Assembly: GCF_000014285.2 (NCBI RefSeq)
Contig: NC_008343.2
Span: forward strand, 2,094,501-2,158,500
DNA: 64,000 nt
Origin: Granulibacter bethesdensis CGDNIH1
Lineage (GTDB): Bacteria; Pseudomonadota; Alphaproteobacteria; Acetobacterales; Acetobacteraceae
Reading direction: 5' to 3'
This document shows positions 1-10,000 of the stretch, piece by piece. Each line of letters begins with the position of its first letter. Positions within the stretch are counted from its first letter, which is position 1. The notes under the pieces were generated by a model, which saw only the letters and a program-made list of their open reading frames with translations, made no database searches and was not told where the DNA came from. A program made the translations under genes and the position numbers.

Positions 1-102
1 CTGGCAGTCCGTGGATTCGGCTGCCTGAGAAAGGCATGCCCTTTTCAGCAAAAGCAGTCGCAGCCCCGTCATGTCGGCAGTCGTGAATCACGGAGGGAGC
101 CG

Positions 103-590
103 TTGAACGTATATGCACCCTTGCTTCACGCCGTGAATGTCGGCGGCACCGGCAAACTGCCGATGACGACGCTGACGTAGATATGCGAGACAATTGGATT
201 CAAAAAAGTCAAAACCTATAAAGCAAGAAGACAGAGCAGCAGGTGCGATCCGCCCTTGAAGATCAGCTCTATGTTTACGCTGGCAAAAGCGTGGGGGTGA
301 TCGTGCGGACCGCTACCGAGATCGCCGACACACTGGCCCGCAACCCTTTTACAGATTCACCCGACAACCGTGTCATGGCGTTGTTCGTCGATCGGGTGCT
401 CCCAGCCGATCCACTCGATCATGTCCCTGGGCTCAAGAATGAGCCGGTGCGATCGGGAAAACGAGAGCTTTTCGCCCTCTACCCGGACGGGATGGCGCAT
501 ACTCACCTTCACCTACCCCTCGAAAAATCGGGAACAGCGCGAAATATGAACACGGTTGCAAAACTTGCGGAGATAACGGCAGTCATGTGA
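103..590 (+). pseudogene. Broken DUF1697 family gene
   Basis: The reading frame opens at a TTG at 103, preceded by a strong GGAGG ribosome binding site at about 91-95, and gives LLHAVNVGG, the typical DUF1697 N-terminus. It meets an in-frame TAG at 178-180. The same frame then continues with ETIGFKKVKTY up to about 219, after which the family sequence resumes in another frame (S-K-K-T-E-Q-Q then a GTG at 243, to the stop at 590). The segment normally linking the two, the part with a Gly-Asn core after TYI, is missing, so there is a nonsense codon plus a frameshifting deletion near 220. The downstream piece alone (115 codons) retains the C-terminal half with NPF and the LFVDR strand. DUF1697 has no firm biochemical function. 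It may be transcribed, but a full product is not possible. Confidence 0.75.
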
Positions 591-779
591 TCCGGTCGCA
601 TCCTCTCACCCCACCTTTTTCAACTGCACCGCATATTTTTATGACGTCCGGGATTCCACGACGCGGAATCCGTCTGGTAAGGCAAAGATGCGACTCGGCG
701 GTTCAACAGGGTTTGAAGGCTCCGCCAGAGGCTTTGCATCTCCTGCCGCTCTTGCGTGCAGGGGGCTGAGAGGGGGCGG

Positions 780-1415
780 ATGCAGATGCCGGATGACAGG
801 CTGGAAAGAGAAGCAGGCGGGCTTGTCGCAGGGGTCGATGAAGTCGGGCGCGGGCCGCTGGCCGGGCCGGTGGTCGCTGCCGCTGTGCTGCTGCCTGCCT
901 CCGGTTTTCCGGCTCATCTGGCCGGACTCATCGATGATTCCAAGAAACTCGATGCTGCCGCACGGGATCGGGCTTTTGCGGCCCTGCTGGCTGAACCGGG
1001 AATCACGATAGGCATCGGCGCAGCCTCCGTCACTGAAATCGGCCGTTTGAATATTCTGCATGCCAGCATGCTGGCCATGCGGCGCGCCGTCGAACGTCTG
1101 CCGACGATCCCTGATCTGGCGCTGGTCGATGGCAACCGCGCACCAGCTCTGCCCTGCGCCGCCCGCTGTGTGGTCGGGGGAGACGCAAAATGCCTCTCCA
1201 TCGCCGCGGCCTCCATCATCGCGAAGGTGGTACGGGACCGTGCCATGGCGCGGCTCGCCCGTCGCTATCCCGTCTATGGCTGGGAACGCAATGCGGGTTA
1301 TCCAACCCCGGCCCATCGTGCCGGGCTGACAGAATTCGGCCCTACCCCGCATCATCGCACTGCATTCGGACTGGTTCGCCAGTTGCTCGCCATGCGGATG
1401 GAGGCCGTCGTATGA
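780..1415 (+). CDS. rnhB: Ribonuclease HII
   Basis: RNase HII cleaves the RNA strand of RNA-DNA hybrids and nicks 5' of single ribonucleotides left in DNA, in the cytoplasm. The 211-residue protein shows the family's first acidic pair in [12 protein letters not shown] (Asp20, Glu21), the DDSKKL segment, the third acid in LVDGNR, and the fourth in the SIIAKVVRD helix. The C-terminal GYPTPAH is also typical. I chose ATG 780 because AGGGGG lies about five bases upstream; a GTG at 756 and an ATG at 786 are in the same frame. It is followed by ccrM after 70 bases on the same strand, an arrangement common in alphaproteobacteria, and the two may be co-transcribed. Confidence 0.95.
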   Translation: MQMPDDRLEREAGGLVAGVDEVGRGPLAGPVVAAAVLLPASGFPAHLAGLIDDSKKLDAAARDRAFAALLAEPGITIGIGAASVTEIGRLNILHASMLAMRRAVERLPTIPDLALVDGNRAPALPCAARCVVGGDAKCLSIAAASIIAKVVRDRAMARLARRYPVYGWERNAGYPTPAHRAGLTEFGPTPHHRTAFGLVRQLLAMRMEAVV

Positions 1416-1485
1416 CATTACATTTCATACCATCAGCATTGACGCCCTGCCGGGCGCGTCGGCACGATTGAGCGGGGTTTCTGGA

Positions 1486-2625
1486 ATGCGACGTTTGAAC
1501 ACCGTCAGCGAACTGCCGATCGATCAGGTGCTGCTGGGCGACTGCGTGCAGGTGATGCAGATGCTGCCCACCGGCTCAGTGGACTGCATTTTTGCCGATC
1601 CGCCCTACAACCTGCAATTGCGGGGAGAATTACGGCGTCCTGATGAAAGCATCGTCGATGGTGTCGATGATGACTGGGACCGCTTTACCGATTACGCGGC
1701 CTATGATGCGTTCAGCCGGGCCTGGCTGACCGAATGCCGCCGCCTTCTGCGCAAGGATGGCACGATCTGGGTGATCGGCGCGTATCACAATATTTTCCGC
1801 CTCGGCACCATTCTGCAGGATCTCGGCTTCTGGATTCTGAACGATGTGGTGTGGAGAAAAGCCAACCCCATGCCGAATTTCCGGGGTCGCCGCTTCACCA
1901 ATGCGCATGAGACCCTGATCTGGGCCGCACGCGGGCAGGATAGCCGCCATCGCTTCAACTATCAGGCCATGAAAACCCTGAACGATGATGTCCAGATGCG
2001 TAGCGACTGGTTTCTGCCGCTCTGCACCGGCTCCGAGCGGATGCGTAACGATCACGGGCTGAAACTGCATCCGACCCAGAAACCGGAAAGCCTGTTATAT
2101 CGCGTGCTGCTGTCAAGCACGGTGCCCGGTGATGTCGTGCTGGACCCGTTCCTCGGAACCGGCACCTCTGCCGCCGTTGCGAAACGTCTGCAACGCAGCT
2201 TCATCGGCATCGAACGCCACCCGGCCTATGCCGAGGCCGCCATCGGGCGCCTTCGCTCTGTCGAGCCGGCACCGCTGGATAATCTGAACATCATGCCCTC
2301 CCGCCGGGAGCAGAAACGGGTTCCGTTCGGTAGTCTGGTAGAGCAGGGATTGCTCCCGATGGGCAGCATCCTGATGGACCGCCTGCGTCGGGTCTCGGCG
2401 CTGGTCCAGGCGGATGGCTCCATCGCCAGCGGAGCGCATCGCGGCTCGATCCATCAGGTCGGGGCCGCCGTGCAGAATGCGCCGAGCTGCAATGGCTGGA
2501 CCTTCTGGTTTTTCGAACTCCGCGGAGAATGGGTGCCGATTGATGTGCTGCGTGATACCCAGGCGCCCCCTCCGGTCGAGGAGCAGGAGGATGTTCAGCC
2601 ACAGGCGGCGCAGGAGCGTTCCTGA
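1486..2625 (+). CDS. ccrM: CcrM-type adenine-N6 DNA methyltransferase (GANTC)
   Basis: Beta-class N6-adenine methyltransferase. The catalytic DPPY motif (about residues 38-41) precedes the SAM-binding segment LDPFLGTGTS (about 217-226), the order that defines the beta class. The C-terminal 90 residues form the extra DNA-binding domain found in CcrM, including NGWTFWFFE near the end. In Caulobacter and relatives CcrM methylates GANTC late in the cell cycle and so sets methylation-dependent transcription. ATG 1486 is the preferred start; a TTG at 1468 would add six residues, and neither has a strong ribosome binding site. It lies just downstream of rnhB. The GANTC specificity is inferred from family membership. 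Confidence 0.93.
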   Translation: MRRLNTVSELPIDQVLLGDCVQVMQMLPTGSVDCIFADPPYNLQLRGELRRPDESIVDGVDDDWDRFTDYAAYDAFSRAWLTECRRLLRKDGTIWVIGAYHNIFRLGTILQDLGFWILNDVVWRKANPMPNFRGRRFTNAHETLIWAARGQDSRHRFNYQAMKTLNDDVQMRSDWFLPLCTGSERMRNDHGLKLHPTQKPESLLYRVLLSSTVPGDVVLDPFLGTGTSAAVAKRLQRSFIGIERHPAYAEAAIGRLRSVEPAPLDNLNIMPSRREQKRVPFGSLVEQGLLPMGSILMDRLRRVSALVQADGSIASGAHRGSIHQVGAAVQNAPSCNGWTFWFFELRGEWVPIDVLRDTQAPPPVEEQEDVQPQAAQERS

Positions 2626-2728
2626 CAGACCTTTGATCCGGCGGTCATGAAATCGTACGGATTCTGCCACAAAGATGTTATAATTCGGGCGTTCCCTGAT
2701 CAGGCGTTAGTCTGAAAGGACGCTCGAT

Positions 2729-3097
2729 ATGAAAACCATGGTGCGGGCTTTTACCGCTCTTGCGGTGGCTGCCGCTCTCACAGGGCCGCTGCTGACACCC
2801 GCCACCGCCCATGCATGGTGGCGCGGCGGCCCGGGCTGGGGTCCTCCGGGACCGGGCTGGGGTGGGCCGGGCTGGTATGGCCCTCGCCATCACTGGCACG
2901 GCCCCGGCTGGGGTGGTGTCGCCGCCGGTGCGGTCGCCGGGCTGGCCTTGGGGGCCGTCATTGGCGGGATGGAGCGTCCTTACTATGCACCGCCTCCACC
3001 GGTCGTTTATGCACCACCTCCACCGCCGGTGATCTATGCGCCGCCGCCGGTCGTTTATGCACCTGCACCGGTCTATCCGTTTTTTCCGGGCTATTAA
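2729..3097 (+). CDS. Secreted Gly/Pro/Trp-rich small protein
   Basis: A 122-residue protein with a clear Sec signal peptide (MKTMVRAF..., cleavage after ATAHA near residue 29). Three zones follow: a Gly-Pro-Trp-rich zone (repeats of GPGWG, residues 32-62), a short hydrophobic glycine-rich helix GAVAGLALGAVIGG (about 67-80) resembling a glycine-zipper segment, and a Pro-Tyr tail with repeated YAPPPPVV-like units (85-115). AAAGGA lies eight bases before the ATG and a perfect TATAAT at 2679-2684. I do not recognise a function. The composition suggests an envelope or periplasmic structural protein, possibly outer-membrane associated through the glycine zipper. Such proteins are common in Acetobacteraceae and are usually unnamed. 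Confidence 0.8.
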   Translation: MKTMVRAFTALAVAAALTGPLLTPATAHAWWRGGPGWGPPGPGWGGPGWYGPRHHWHGPGWGGVAAGAVAGLALGAVIGGMERPYYAPPPPVVYAPPPPPVIYAPPPVVYAPAPVYPFFPGY

Positions 3098-3179
3098 GAC
3101 GCGCGCAGACGGCTGACGAAGCGAGGCGCTGCTGGCAGTATAATTGTCTTGCCATGCCACAGACTGTCGTAGCGCCATC

Positions 3180-4709
3180 GTGAACACCCCTCTGACACAG
3201 CCGGATAACCGGACCCGCGCCTTTATTGCCGTTCTGTCCATCGAGTTGTGGGAACGCTTTGGCTATTATGCCATGCAGGCGATCCTGCTGCTGTTTCTGA
3301 TACAGAAACTGCATTTTTCCAGCCATGATGCGGTGCTGCTGGCCGGGGCCTTCGCCGCCAGCGTCTATGCGACACCGGTGCTGGGGGGATGGCTGGGAGA
3401 TCGGGTATTGGGGGCGCGACGCTGCACTCTGAGCGGTGCCGTGATCCTGACCGCCGGGTACAGCCTGCTGGGTCTGCCCACCGCATGGTCCGACCCTGTT
3501 CTTGACGAAACATCGCTGGCTTTTGCCGCACTGGGCATGATTTCCGTTGGCAATGGCCTGTTCAAGCCCAATGCCGCGGCGTTGGTGCGGGTCATTCACG
3601 AAGGGCAGGACCAGCGTCTGGATGCCGCTTTCACGCTGTACTACATGGCGGTGAATGTCGGCTCCTCTGTTTCAATGCTGCTGACACCATGGGTGCAGCA
3701 ACAGGCAGGCTGGCACAGTGCTTTTGCAGTCTCTTTTTTCGGTCTTGCTCTGGGAATTGCCGGTTATGGCATGATGCGATCATCGCTGGGCCGGACAGGA
3801 ACCGAGAAGGACCACCACCCGGTCCCGCTCTCGCATCTCCTGGCGGTGAGCGCTGGCTGTGCATTCCTGATCATCGGCATCGCGCTACTCCTGCATTCCG
3901 CATCGCTTGCGATGTGGTGCAACATGGCGGCCGCCCTTGGCGTGCTGATGCTTTGGAGCATCTGCTATGGCCGCGCTGCACCAGAGGAGCGACCGGGGCT
4001 GGCAATCATGTATGCGCTGGCCGGGCAATCATTGATGTTCTTCATATTCTATCAGCAGATGTCGACATCCCTGACGCTGTTCACCGTGCATGGTGTCTCT
4101 CCGGCGCTCCGCCTCGGCGGCCACACGCTGATGACATGGACACCGGCGCAGTTTCAGGCGCTCGACCCGATCTGGATCATGCTGCTTGGGCCGGTTCTGG
4201 CCGGTTTATATACGGTTCTGGCGCGGCGAGGCCGCGATGTCAGAATCGCCGCCAAATTCACGGCCGGTTTTGTGAGCGTTGGCACCGCATTTCTGATCTG
4301 GTGGGGTGCGGCCCGTATCGCCGGACCGGACAGGCTGGTCTCGCCATGGATCATGGTGGCCGGATATGGAGCGCTCGCATTAGGGGAATTACTGATCGGC
4401 GGTCTCGGGCTGGCCATGGTCGCGCGCTATGTGCCGAAGCGGCTGAACAGCCTGATGATGGGCAGCTATCTGCTGACCATGGGTCTGTCGATGTATGCGG
4501 GCAGCCGGATCGCCGGCATCGCTACATCCTCCTTCTCAAGCCAGACAGCACAGACCCCTGCCGCGTTCGTCAGCCTGTTTGGCGGTCTGTCCGTCGCGGC
4601 CTTCCTCGCCGCTTTGGTGTGTTTGACGATGGCACCATGGCTGCGGAGACTGGATCGGCAGCACCGGGCATTTGCCCTCCCCGGCCCAGCGCCACACATT
4701 TCATCATGA
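3180..4709 (+). CDS. POT/PTR family proton-dependent oligopeptide transporter
   Basis: A major facilitator superfamily carrier of the POT family, which imports di- and tripeptides with protons across the inner membrane. The family signature ELWERFGYYAM is near the N-terminus (about 23-33), and the second signature lies around GNGLFKPNAAALV. About 14 hydrophobic segments fit the 509-residue length. GTG 3180 is chosen because a TATAAT hexamer lies at 3139-3144, so an in-frame TTG at 3144 would sit inside the promoter; there is no good ribosome binding site to decide. The 3' end overlaps the convergent mutY by 140 bases. The exact substrate (peptide or another solute such as nitrate) is not determinable here. 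Confidence 0.9.
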   Translation: MNTPLTQPDNRTRAFIAVLSIELWERFGYYAMQAILLLFLIQKLHFSSHDAVLLAGAFAASVYATPVLGGWLGDRVLGARRCTLSGAVILTAGYSLLGLPTAWSDPVLDETSLAFAALGMISVGNGLFKPNAAALVRVIHEGQDQRLDAAFTLYYMAVNVGSSVSMLLTPWVQQQAGWHSAFAVSFFGLALGIAGYGMMRSSLGRTGTEKDHHPVPLSHLLAVSAGCAFLIIGIALLLHSASLAMWCNMAAALGVLMLWSICYGRAAPEERPGLAIMYALAGQSLMFFIFYQQMSTSLTLFTVHGVSPALRLGGHTLMTWTPAQFQALDPIWIMLLGPVLAGLYTVLARRGRDVRIAAKFTAGFVSVGTAFLIWWGAARIAGPDRLVSPWIMVAGYGALALGELLIGGLGLAMVARYVPKRLNSLMMGSYLLTMGLSMYAGSRIAGIATSSFSSQTAQTPAAFVSLFGGLSVAAFLAALVCLTMAPWLRRLDRQHRAFALPGPAPHISS

Positions 4710-5739
4710 CGGAGGGCAGCGCCTCCTCATCCAGCAAGGCAACGGAAGCACTTTTCTCCTGCCGTGCCGGATCGGCCCAAAGATGCCCGACCTGCGCCGC
4801 ATAGACGGTGAGGTGGAGCGCGAAATGCGTGAACACATGCGTGGCCACACCGAGCTTTCGCCAGCCGGTTTCCGCTTTGGGGGCGTGGAATAAGGCATCC
4901 TCTTCCTGCCATACAGTGTCCTGCCAGGGCGTTCCCGGCAGTTCCATCATGCCGCCCAACAGGCCCCGCTCCGCCCGACGTCGCAACAACACATTGCCCT
5001 GCTCATCCGTCAGCCAGAAATGCACCCCGTATCGCTGCGGCCTGAGTTTTTTGGGTGCCTTGCAGGGAAGGGAGGCGGCAATCCCCTGCCTTCGCCCCTC
5101 GCAATACCGCATCCACGGGCAAAGCGCGCAGGCGGGATCGAGCGGTGTACAGATCGTCGCTCCGAGATCGAACAGAGCTTGCGCGAAATCGGAAGGCTGT
5201 TCCATCGCCACTGGATCGGTCCCCAGTTGCGCCGCCTGCGCTGCAATCAACGGTCTGGATTGAGGCAGGGGCGCCTCAATGGCAAACAGACGGCTGGTAA
5301 CACGCTCCACATTGCCATCGACCGGCACCGCGGGAATACCGAACGCGATCGCAGCCACCGCCGCCGAGGTATACACACCAATCCCCGGCAGGCTCCGCAA
5401 AGCCTCGATATCTTTCGGAAAGGCCCCCATCCCGGCAACCCTGCGCGCACAGGCCAGAAGATTGCGTGCCCGCGCGTAATAACCAAGCCCGGCCCAGGCG
5501 GCCATCACCGCCTCATCCTCGGCTGCGGCCAGAGCCTGCACCGTGGGGAAGCGGGTGATGAAACGCTCGAAATAGGGTATGACGGCTGTAACGGTGGTTT
5601 GCTGGAGCATCACCTCACTGAGCCAGACGCGGTAAGGATCGGGGGTTTCCCCCGGCAGCGCACGCCATGGCAAGGAGCGGCGATGCCGGGCATACCACTC
5701 CAGAAGCGCAGAGGCAGGCGGAATGGGTAATCGTTCCAA
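4570..5739 (-). CDS. mutY: A/G-specific adenine DNA glycosylase MutY
   Basis: Removes adenine mispaired with 8-oxoguanine or guanine. The N-terminal half has the helix-hairpin-helix glycosylase fold: WLSEVMLQQTTV with its catalytic Glu, then LPGIGVYTSAAV and the PVDGNVERV segment with the catalytic Asp. The iron-sulfur loop has four Cys in CTPLDPACALCPWMRYC. The C-terminal half is the Nudix-like domain that reads 8-oxoG (EQGNVLLRRR, then ELPGTPW). The TTG at 5739 gives the usual short N-terminus before ALLEWY; an ATG at 5817 extends the frame but would deeply overlap the divergent dciA-like gene. The C-terminal tail after ALGRGG is longer than usual and runs 140 bases into the convergent transporter gene. 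Confidence 0.93.
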   Translation of the reverse strand: MERLPIPPASALLEWYARHRRSLPWRALPGETPDPYRVWLSEVMLQQTTVTAVIPYFERFITRFPTVQALAAAEDEAVMAAWAGLGYYARARNLLACARRVAGMGAFPKDIEALRSLPGIGVYTSAAVAAIAFGIPAVPVDGNVERVTSRLFAIEAPLPQSRPLIAAQAAQLGTDPVAMEQPSDFAQALFDLGATICTPLDPACALCPWMRYCEGRRQGIAASLPCKAPKKLRPQRYGVHFWLTDEQGNVLLRRRAERGLLGGMMELPGTPWQDTVWQEEDALFHAPKAETGWRKLGVATHVFTHFALHLTVYAAQVGHLWADPARQEKSASVALLDEEALPSVMMKCVALGRGGQMPGAADPVSAAMVPSSNTPKRRGRPRRTDRQTG

Positions 5740-6274
5740 GGAAAAATCCGGGATCAAGGGCGGCACGGATGCCGATATGCGGCAAGCTGATCCCTTGCGC
5801 CAGCCCCGTAACGGCATGGCGCAGCCCTATTTTCAGCGCGGCCCGCGCGCCATCTCGGCCCTGCTGCCCGCCATTACCCGACCCGTGTTTCGTAAAAGTG
5901 CTCCGGGCCTCGCTACTATTTTGTCCGAATGGACGACCATTGCCGGGCCGGTTTTGTCCTCCACCGCCACACCGCGCAAGCTGGCCAATGGCACGCTGGT
6001 GCTGGGCTGCACCGGGCCGGCCGCGATGGAATTGCAACACAGTACGCCGCAACTGATCCAACGCATCAATTTCTTTCTGGGCAACAAAGCGGTCGAGCGC
6101 ATCCGTCTGACACAGGAAGCCCCCCCAGCACCTCCCACAGTTCGGAAAAACCCGGCCCGGGCCGAAACACCTGCTATACGCGCCGCTGTGGAGCGTCGTC
6201 TGGACGGTCTGCCGGAAGGTGGATTACGCGATGCGCTTGCGGGGCTGGGCAGCGCCATGCTGAGCAAACGCTGA
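5723..6274 (+). CDS. dciA: DciA-like (DUF721) protein
   Basis: A member of the DUF721 family, whose DciA representatives act as the ancestral loader of the replicative helicase in bacteria lacking DnaC/DnaI. The core is residues about 60-130: ILSEWTTIAGPVLSSTATP, then the LVLGCTGPAAMELQH strand-helix and LIQRINFFLG. The tail is rich in Ala and Pro with a final helical segment. The start at 5723 has GAGG about eight bases upstream; ATGs at 5777 and 5816 are alternatives giving the more usual shorter N-terminus. It is divergent from mutY with nearly no intergenic space, and followed by the DsbA-like gene. Alphaproteobacteria commonly have mutY, DUF721, a thioredoxin and smc in this order. Confidence 0.8.
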   Translation: MGNRSKEKSGIKGGTDADMRQADPLRQPRNGMAQPYFQRGPRAISALLPAITRPVFRKSAPGLATILSEWTTIAGPVLSSTATPRKLANGTLVLGCTGPAAMELQHSTPQLIQRINFFLGNKAVERIRLTQEAPPAPPTVRKNPARAETPAIRAAVERRLDGLPEGGLRDALAGLGSAMLSKR

Positions 6275-6381
6275 CGCAGAGAATGCCCCGACTCGTCCCC
6301 TGACATCTGATGGGGTGACGGCGACGCGCATTGGCGGCAAAACCCCGTTACTGGGTAAAGAAGATATTGACGAGGAACACC

Positions 6382-7008
6382 ATGTCCATCACCCGCCGCT
6401 CTTTCTGCACGGCCGCTCTGTTCTCCCTCCCGCTGATTCAGGCCGCCCGCGCCGAAGCCCCCGCCACCTCTGGTGGAGATCTGTCCAGTTTCCTGTCAGA
6501 GCGCTCTATCGGCAAAGCCGATGCCAAGGTAACGGTGATGGAGTTCTTCTCCCTGACCTGCACCCATTGCGCGGCTTTCTCCCAGAACACTTTACCGGAA
6601 CTGATCAAGAAGCAGATCGATACCGGGCATCTCCGCATCGTGTTCCGCGATTTCCCGCTGGATCAGGTTGCCCTCAGCGCCGCGATGGTCGCCCGCGCCC
6701 TGCCGCAGGAACGTTATGAGCCGTTCATCTCCGCGCTGTTCGCCAGCCAGGATCGCTGGGCCTTCAACCGCGATGGCAATGTCACAGAGTCTCTGGCGCA
6801 GATGGCACTGTTGGCCGGGTTGTCCCGCGCCAAATTCGATGCCGTCATCAATAATGAGGCTCTGAAACGCGCCATGCTGGAACGGCAGCAACAGGAGTCC
6901 ATCAAATACAACATCAACAGCACACCGACCTTTGCCCTGACCAACGGGAAAACGCAGTCCGGCGCGCTGTCCTACAGCGATTTCGTGTCCTTCGCCGGCC
7001 TGTCCTGA
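6382..7008 (+). CDS. DsbA-family thiol:disulfide oxidoreductase
   Basis: A periplasmic thioredoxin-fold protein of the DsbA/Com1 type, 208 residues. The export signal starts MSITRRSFCTAALF and contains a twin arginine (RRSF), so Tat export is possible although a Sec route cannot be excluded; cleavage is likely after ARA. The active site is CTHC in FFSLTCTHCAAFS. The cis-proline loop is in STPTFAL. ATG 6382 is preceded by GAGGAA at seven bases. The smc gene begins 13 bases after the stop, so the two are probably co-transcribed, a conserved pairing in alphaproteobacteria. Likely role: oxidation or isomerisation of disulfides in exported proteins; the partner DsbB is not in the window. Confidence 0.9.
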   Translation: MSITRRSFCTAALFSLPLIQAARAEAPATSGGDLSSFLSERSIGKADAKVTVMEFFSLTCTHCAAFSQNTLPELIKKQIDTGHLRIVFRDFPLDQVALSAAMVARALPQERYEPFISALFASQDRWAFNRDGNVTESLAQMALLAGLSRAKFDAVINNEALKRAMLERQQQESIKYNINSTPTFALTNGKTQSGALSYSDFVSFAGLS

Positions 7009-7021
7009 GTTTCAGCCCCCC

Positions 7022-10000
7022 ATGCCTGTCAGCTTCTCCCGCCTCCGCATTGCCGGTTTCAAAAGCTTCGCCGACCCGCAATCCATTGAGATCCTGCCGG
7101 GTCTGACAGGTGTTGTGGGGCCGAACGGATGCGGAAAATCCAATGTCGTGGAAGCGCTGCGCTGGGCCATGGGGGAGAACTCGGCCCGTGCCCTGCGCGG
7201 CGGAGAGATGGACGATGTCATCTTTGCCGGGACCGCCCATCGCTCCAGCCGTAATCTGGCAGAGGTGGTGCTGTCGCTGGAAGATGTTGCCGGTCAGGCT
7301 CCGCCCCCCTTTGGGGAGGTTCCGGAACTGGAAATCAGCCGCCGGATCGAACGTGGCGGCGGCAGTACCTATCGCATCAACGGTCGCGAGGTCCGGGCCA
7401 GAGATGTACAAACCCTGTTTGCCGATCTGGCCAGCGGCGCCCGCTCCTCTGCAATGGTCAGTCAGGGGCGGGTCGGCAGCATCGTCAACGCCAAGCCGGA
7501 AGAGCGCAGAGCCATTATGGAAGAAGCCGCCGGCATCACCGGCCTTCATGCCAGACGGCATGAGGCGGAGCTGAAACTCCGGCAGGCCGAGACCAATCTG
7601 GAACGGGCCGAGGAACTGCGCGGTCAGTTGCAGGACCAGCTCGGCGGTCTGCAAAAACAGGCGCGACAGGCCAGCCGGTATCGCAATATCTCCGGCCTCG
7701 TCAGGCAGGCGGAGCTGGAATGGCTGGGCCTGCTGCAAGCGCGGGCCATGGCGGCGCTGGATCAGGCCTCCACGGCGCGTGATGCAGCCCGCGCTGCGCT
7801 TCGGCAAGCAGAACAACAGGCAGAAGCCGCCACGATTGCAGCTTTTGAGGCCGACAAGGCTCTCCCCGCGCTACGCGAGGCCGAAGCCGTGGCCCGTACG
7901 GCCCTCGAACGCCGCCGCATCGCCCTGGAAGGACAGATGCAGGCCGAAGAACAGGCCCGCAACGCACTCGATCAGGCGCAGGCGCGTCTGCATCAGGCGG
8001 AACAGGATCTGCATCACAGCGAAGACGGTCTGAAAGATGCGACTGAGGCACTCGAACGGTTGGCCGCAGAAGAACAGGCGCTGCGTGATACTCTGATCGC
8101 CCTGCCTGCCCGGCAGGAAGAGGCAGAGCGGGACGTAACCGCTCTGGAGGAAGAAGCAGACCGGCTGGCGCAGGCTGCCGATCTCGCCACTGCCCGGGCC
8201 GCAGAGGGCATGGCCCAGGCCAGAAGCGCCGAGGCTGATCGCGCCGCCGCCGAACAGCGCCTGCAGGTGGTGAATGCGGAGCATGCCCGTCTCTCCGCCG
8301 CGCTGGCGGAGGCCCGTGCCCAATTGGTGGAAGAATCCATCCTCACCACCGCGCAGGAGAGCGCCGCCACGGCAAGGCTGGCTGTCGAAGAAGCCCGCCG
8401 TGCTCTGGAGCAGGTGGAAGCCGCCCGTCCACCGCTGGTGGAACGCTACGAAGCCGCACGCCGCACCCTGGCCGATGCACAGGCCCTGCGCAGCCAGACG
8501 GACATGGTTCTGAAAGATGCAGGCAGCCGGGCTGAAAACATCGCCGCCCAGACCGAGGCTCTGGAACGCGATCACGCCGCTGCTCAGAGCCAACGGATTG
8601 AAGAGAACGCGCTGCAGGGCGCCAGACAGACAGCCGAAGCTGCCGCCGCCGCGCTTGAAACGGCACGGATCAGACAGGAAGAGGCGGAAACCGCACTGGC
8701 ACAGGCATCAGCATACCATGCCGAAGCGCAGCGTGCCATGGAAACCGCAAGCAGCGACCGGGAACGTGCCACCCTTGCCGCCGGACAGAGCACCCGCCGC
8801 GCTGCCCAGATCGAAGAAGAACGCCAATCCGTTATGGAGGAACAGGCCAGAGCAGAAGCCTCCCTGCCGCCCACGGAGCAACGTATCGCGGCAGAAACAG
8901 CGCTGGCACAGGCCGAGCAGGCTCTGGCCATCAGCGAGCAGACCTTGGCATCCGCCGAAACGGCCCGGATCGCTGCCCGCGCGGCACATGAGCAAGCGCG
9001 TGAGACCCATGCCACCGCCCAGGCCGGTCTCGGGCGGTTGCAGGCAGAGGTTGATGGGCTTGCCGCCTTGCTGCGTCACGACGACACGGCCAAAGGCGGT
9101 TTTCAGCCCGTGTCCGATCTTTTGCCTGTGCCGGAGGGGCTGGAACGCGCTGTCGGTGCCGCGCTGGGGGATGCGCTGGACAGCGCACTGGATGAAGCCG
9201 CCGATCGTTTCTGGCGCAGCCTGCCGGCAGCACCGGACCGGATGCAGCCTTTACCGGCCGGCACAGTGCCATTATCCTCATTGATGGAGCCGCCCGCCGC
9301 GCTACGCCTTGCCTGCGACCATATCGGTATCATCGCCGATCCGGCGACGGGACCGTCGTTGCAATCCAGACTGCATCCCGGTCAATGCCTCGTTTCCCGC
9401 GACGGCGCGCTCTGGCGCTGGGACGGACATTGTATAGCCGCCGGGGCACCCGGTGCCGCCGCCATACGTCTGACCCAGCGCAATCGCCTGCTGACGGCTC
9501 AGGATGCGCTGGCGCAGGCCAAACAGGGGGCTGAGGCAGCGTTGCAGGCCTATGCGCTTGCACAGCAGCAGGAAGCCGCCTCCATCAGCGCCGAACAAAC
9601 TGCCCGCGGCAACCGCCAGCAGGCCGAGAAACAGGCTGCCGAAGCCCGTAATGCCCATTCCACCCTGGCGGCTGCCATGGAGCGGGTCGAAAGCCATCTG
9701 ACCGCCCTCGCCAGCCGTCGCGCCCGTCTGGAGACAGAGCATCAGGAAGCGACACAGGCCGCGCAGGAAGCGGCCGCTTTGCTGGCTGCTCTGCCGCCGC
9801 TGGAACAGATGCGACAGCAGGCCCAGGCAGCGGCCGCGACCCTTCAACAGGCCCGGGAAGCACTGGACAATGCCGCGGCAAGGCGGCGCGAGGCCGATCG
9901 CACCATGCAGACCACACGGGAAGAGGCCGCCCGCCTGTCCGCCAGGGCCATGGAGGCAGAAAGCCGTCTGGGTGCGCTGTCACCCCAACTCGACCGGCTG

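Noticed and set aside
2990-3080. Short repeated DNA units near 3000
   Set aside because: They encode the Pro-Tyr repeats of the secreted protein and do not form a CRISPR array or insertion site.
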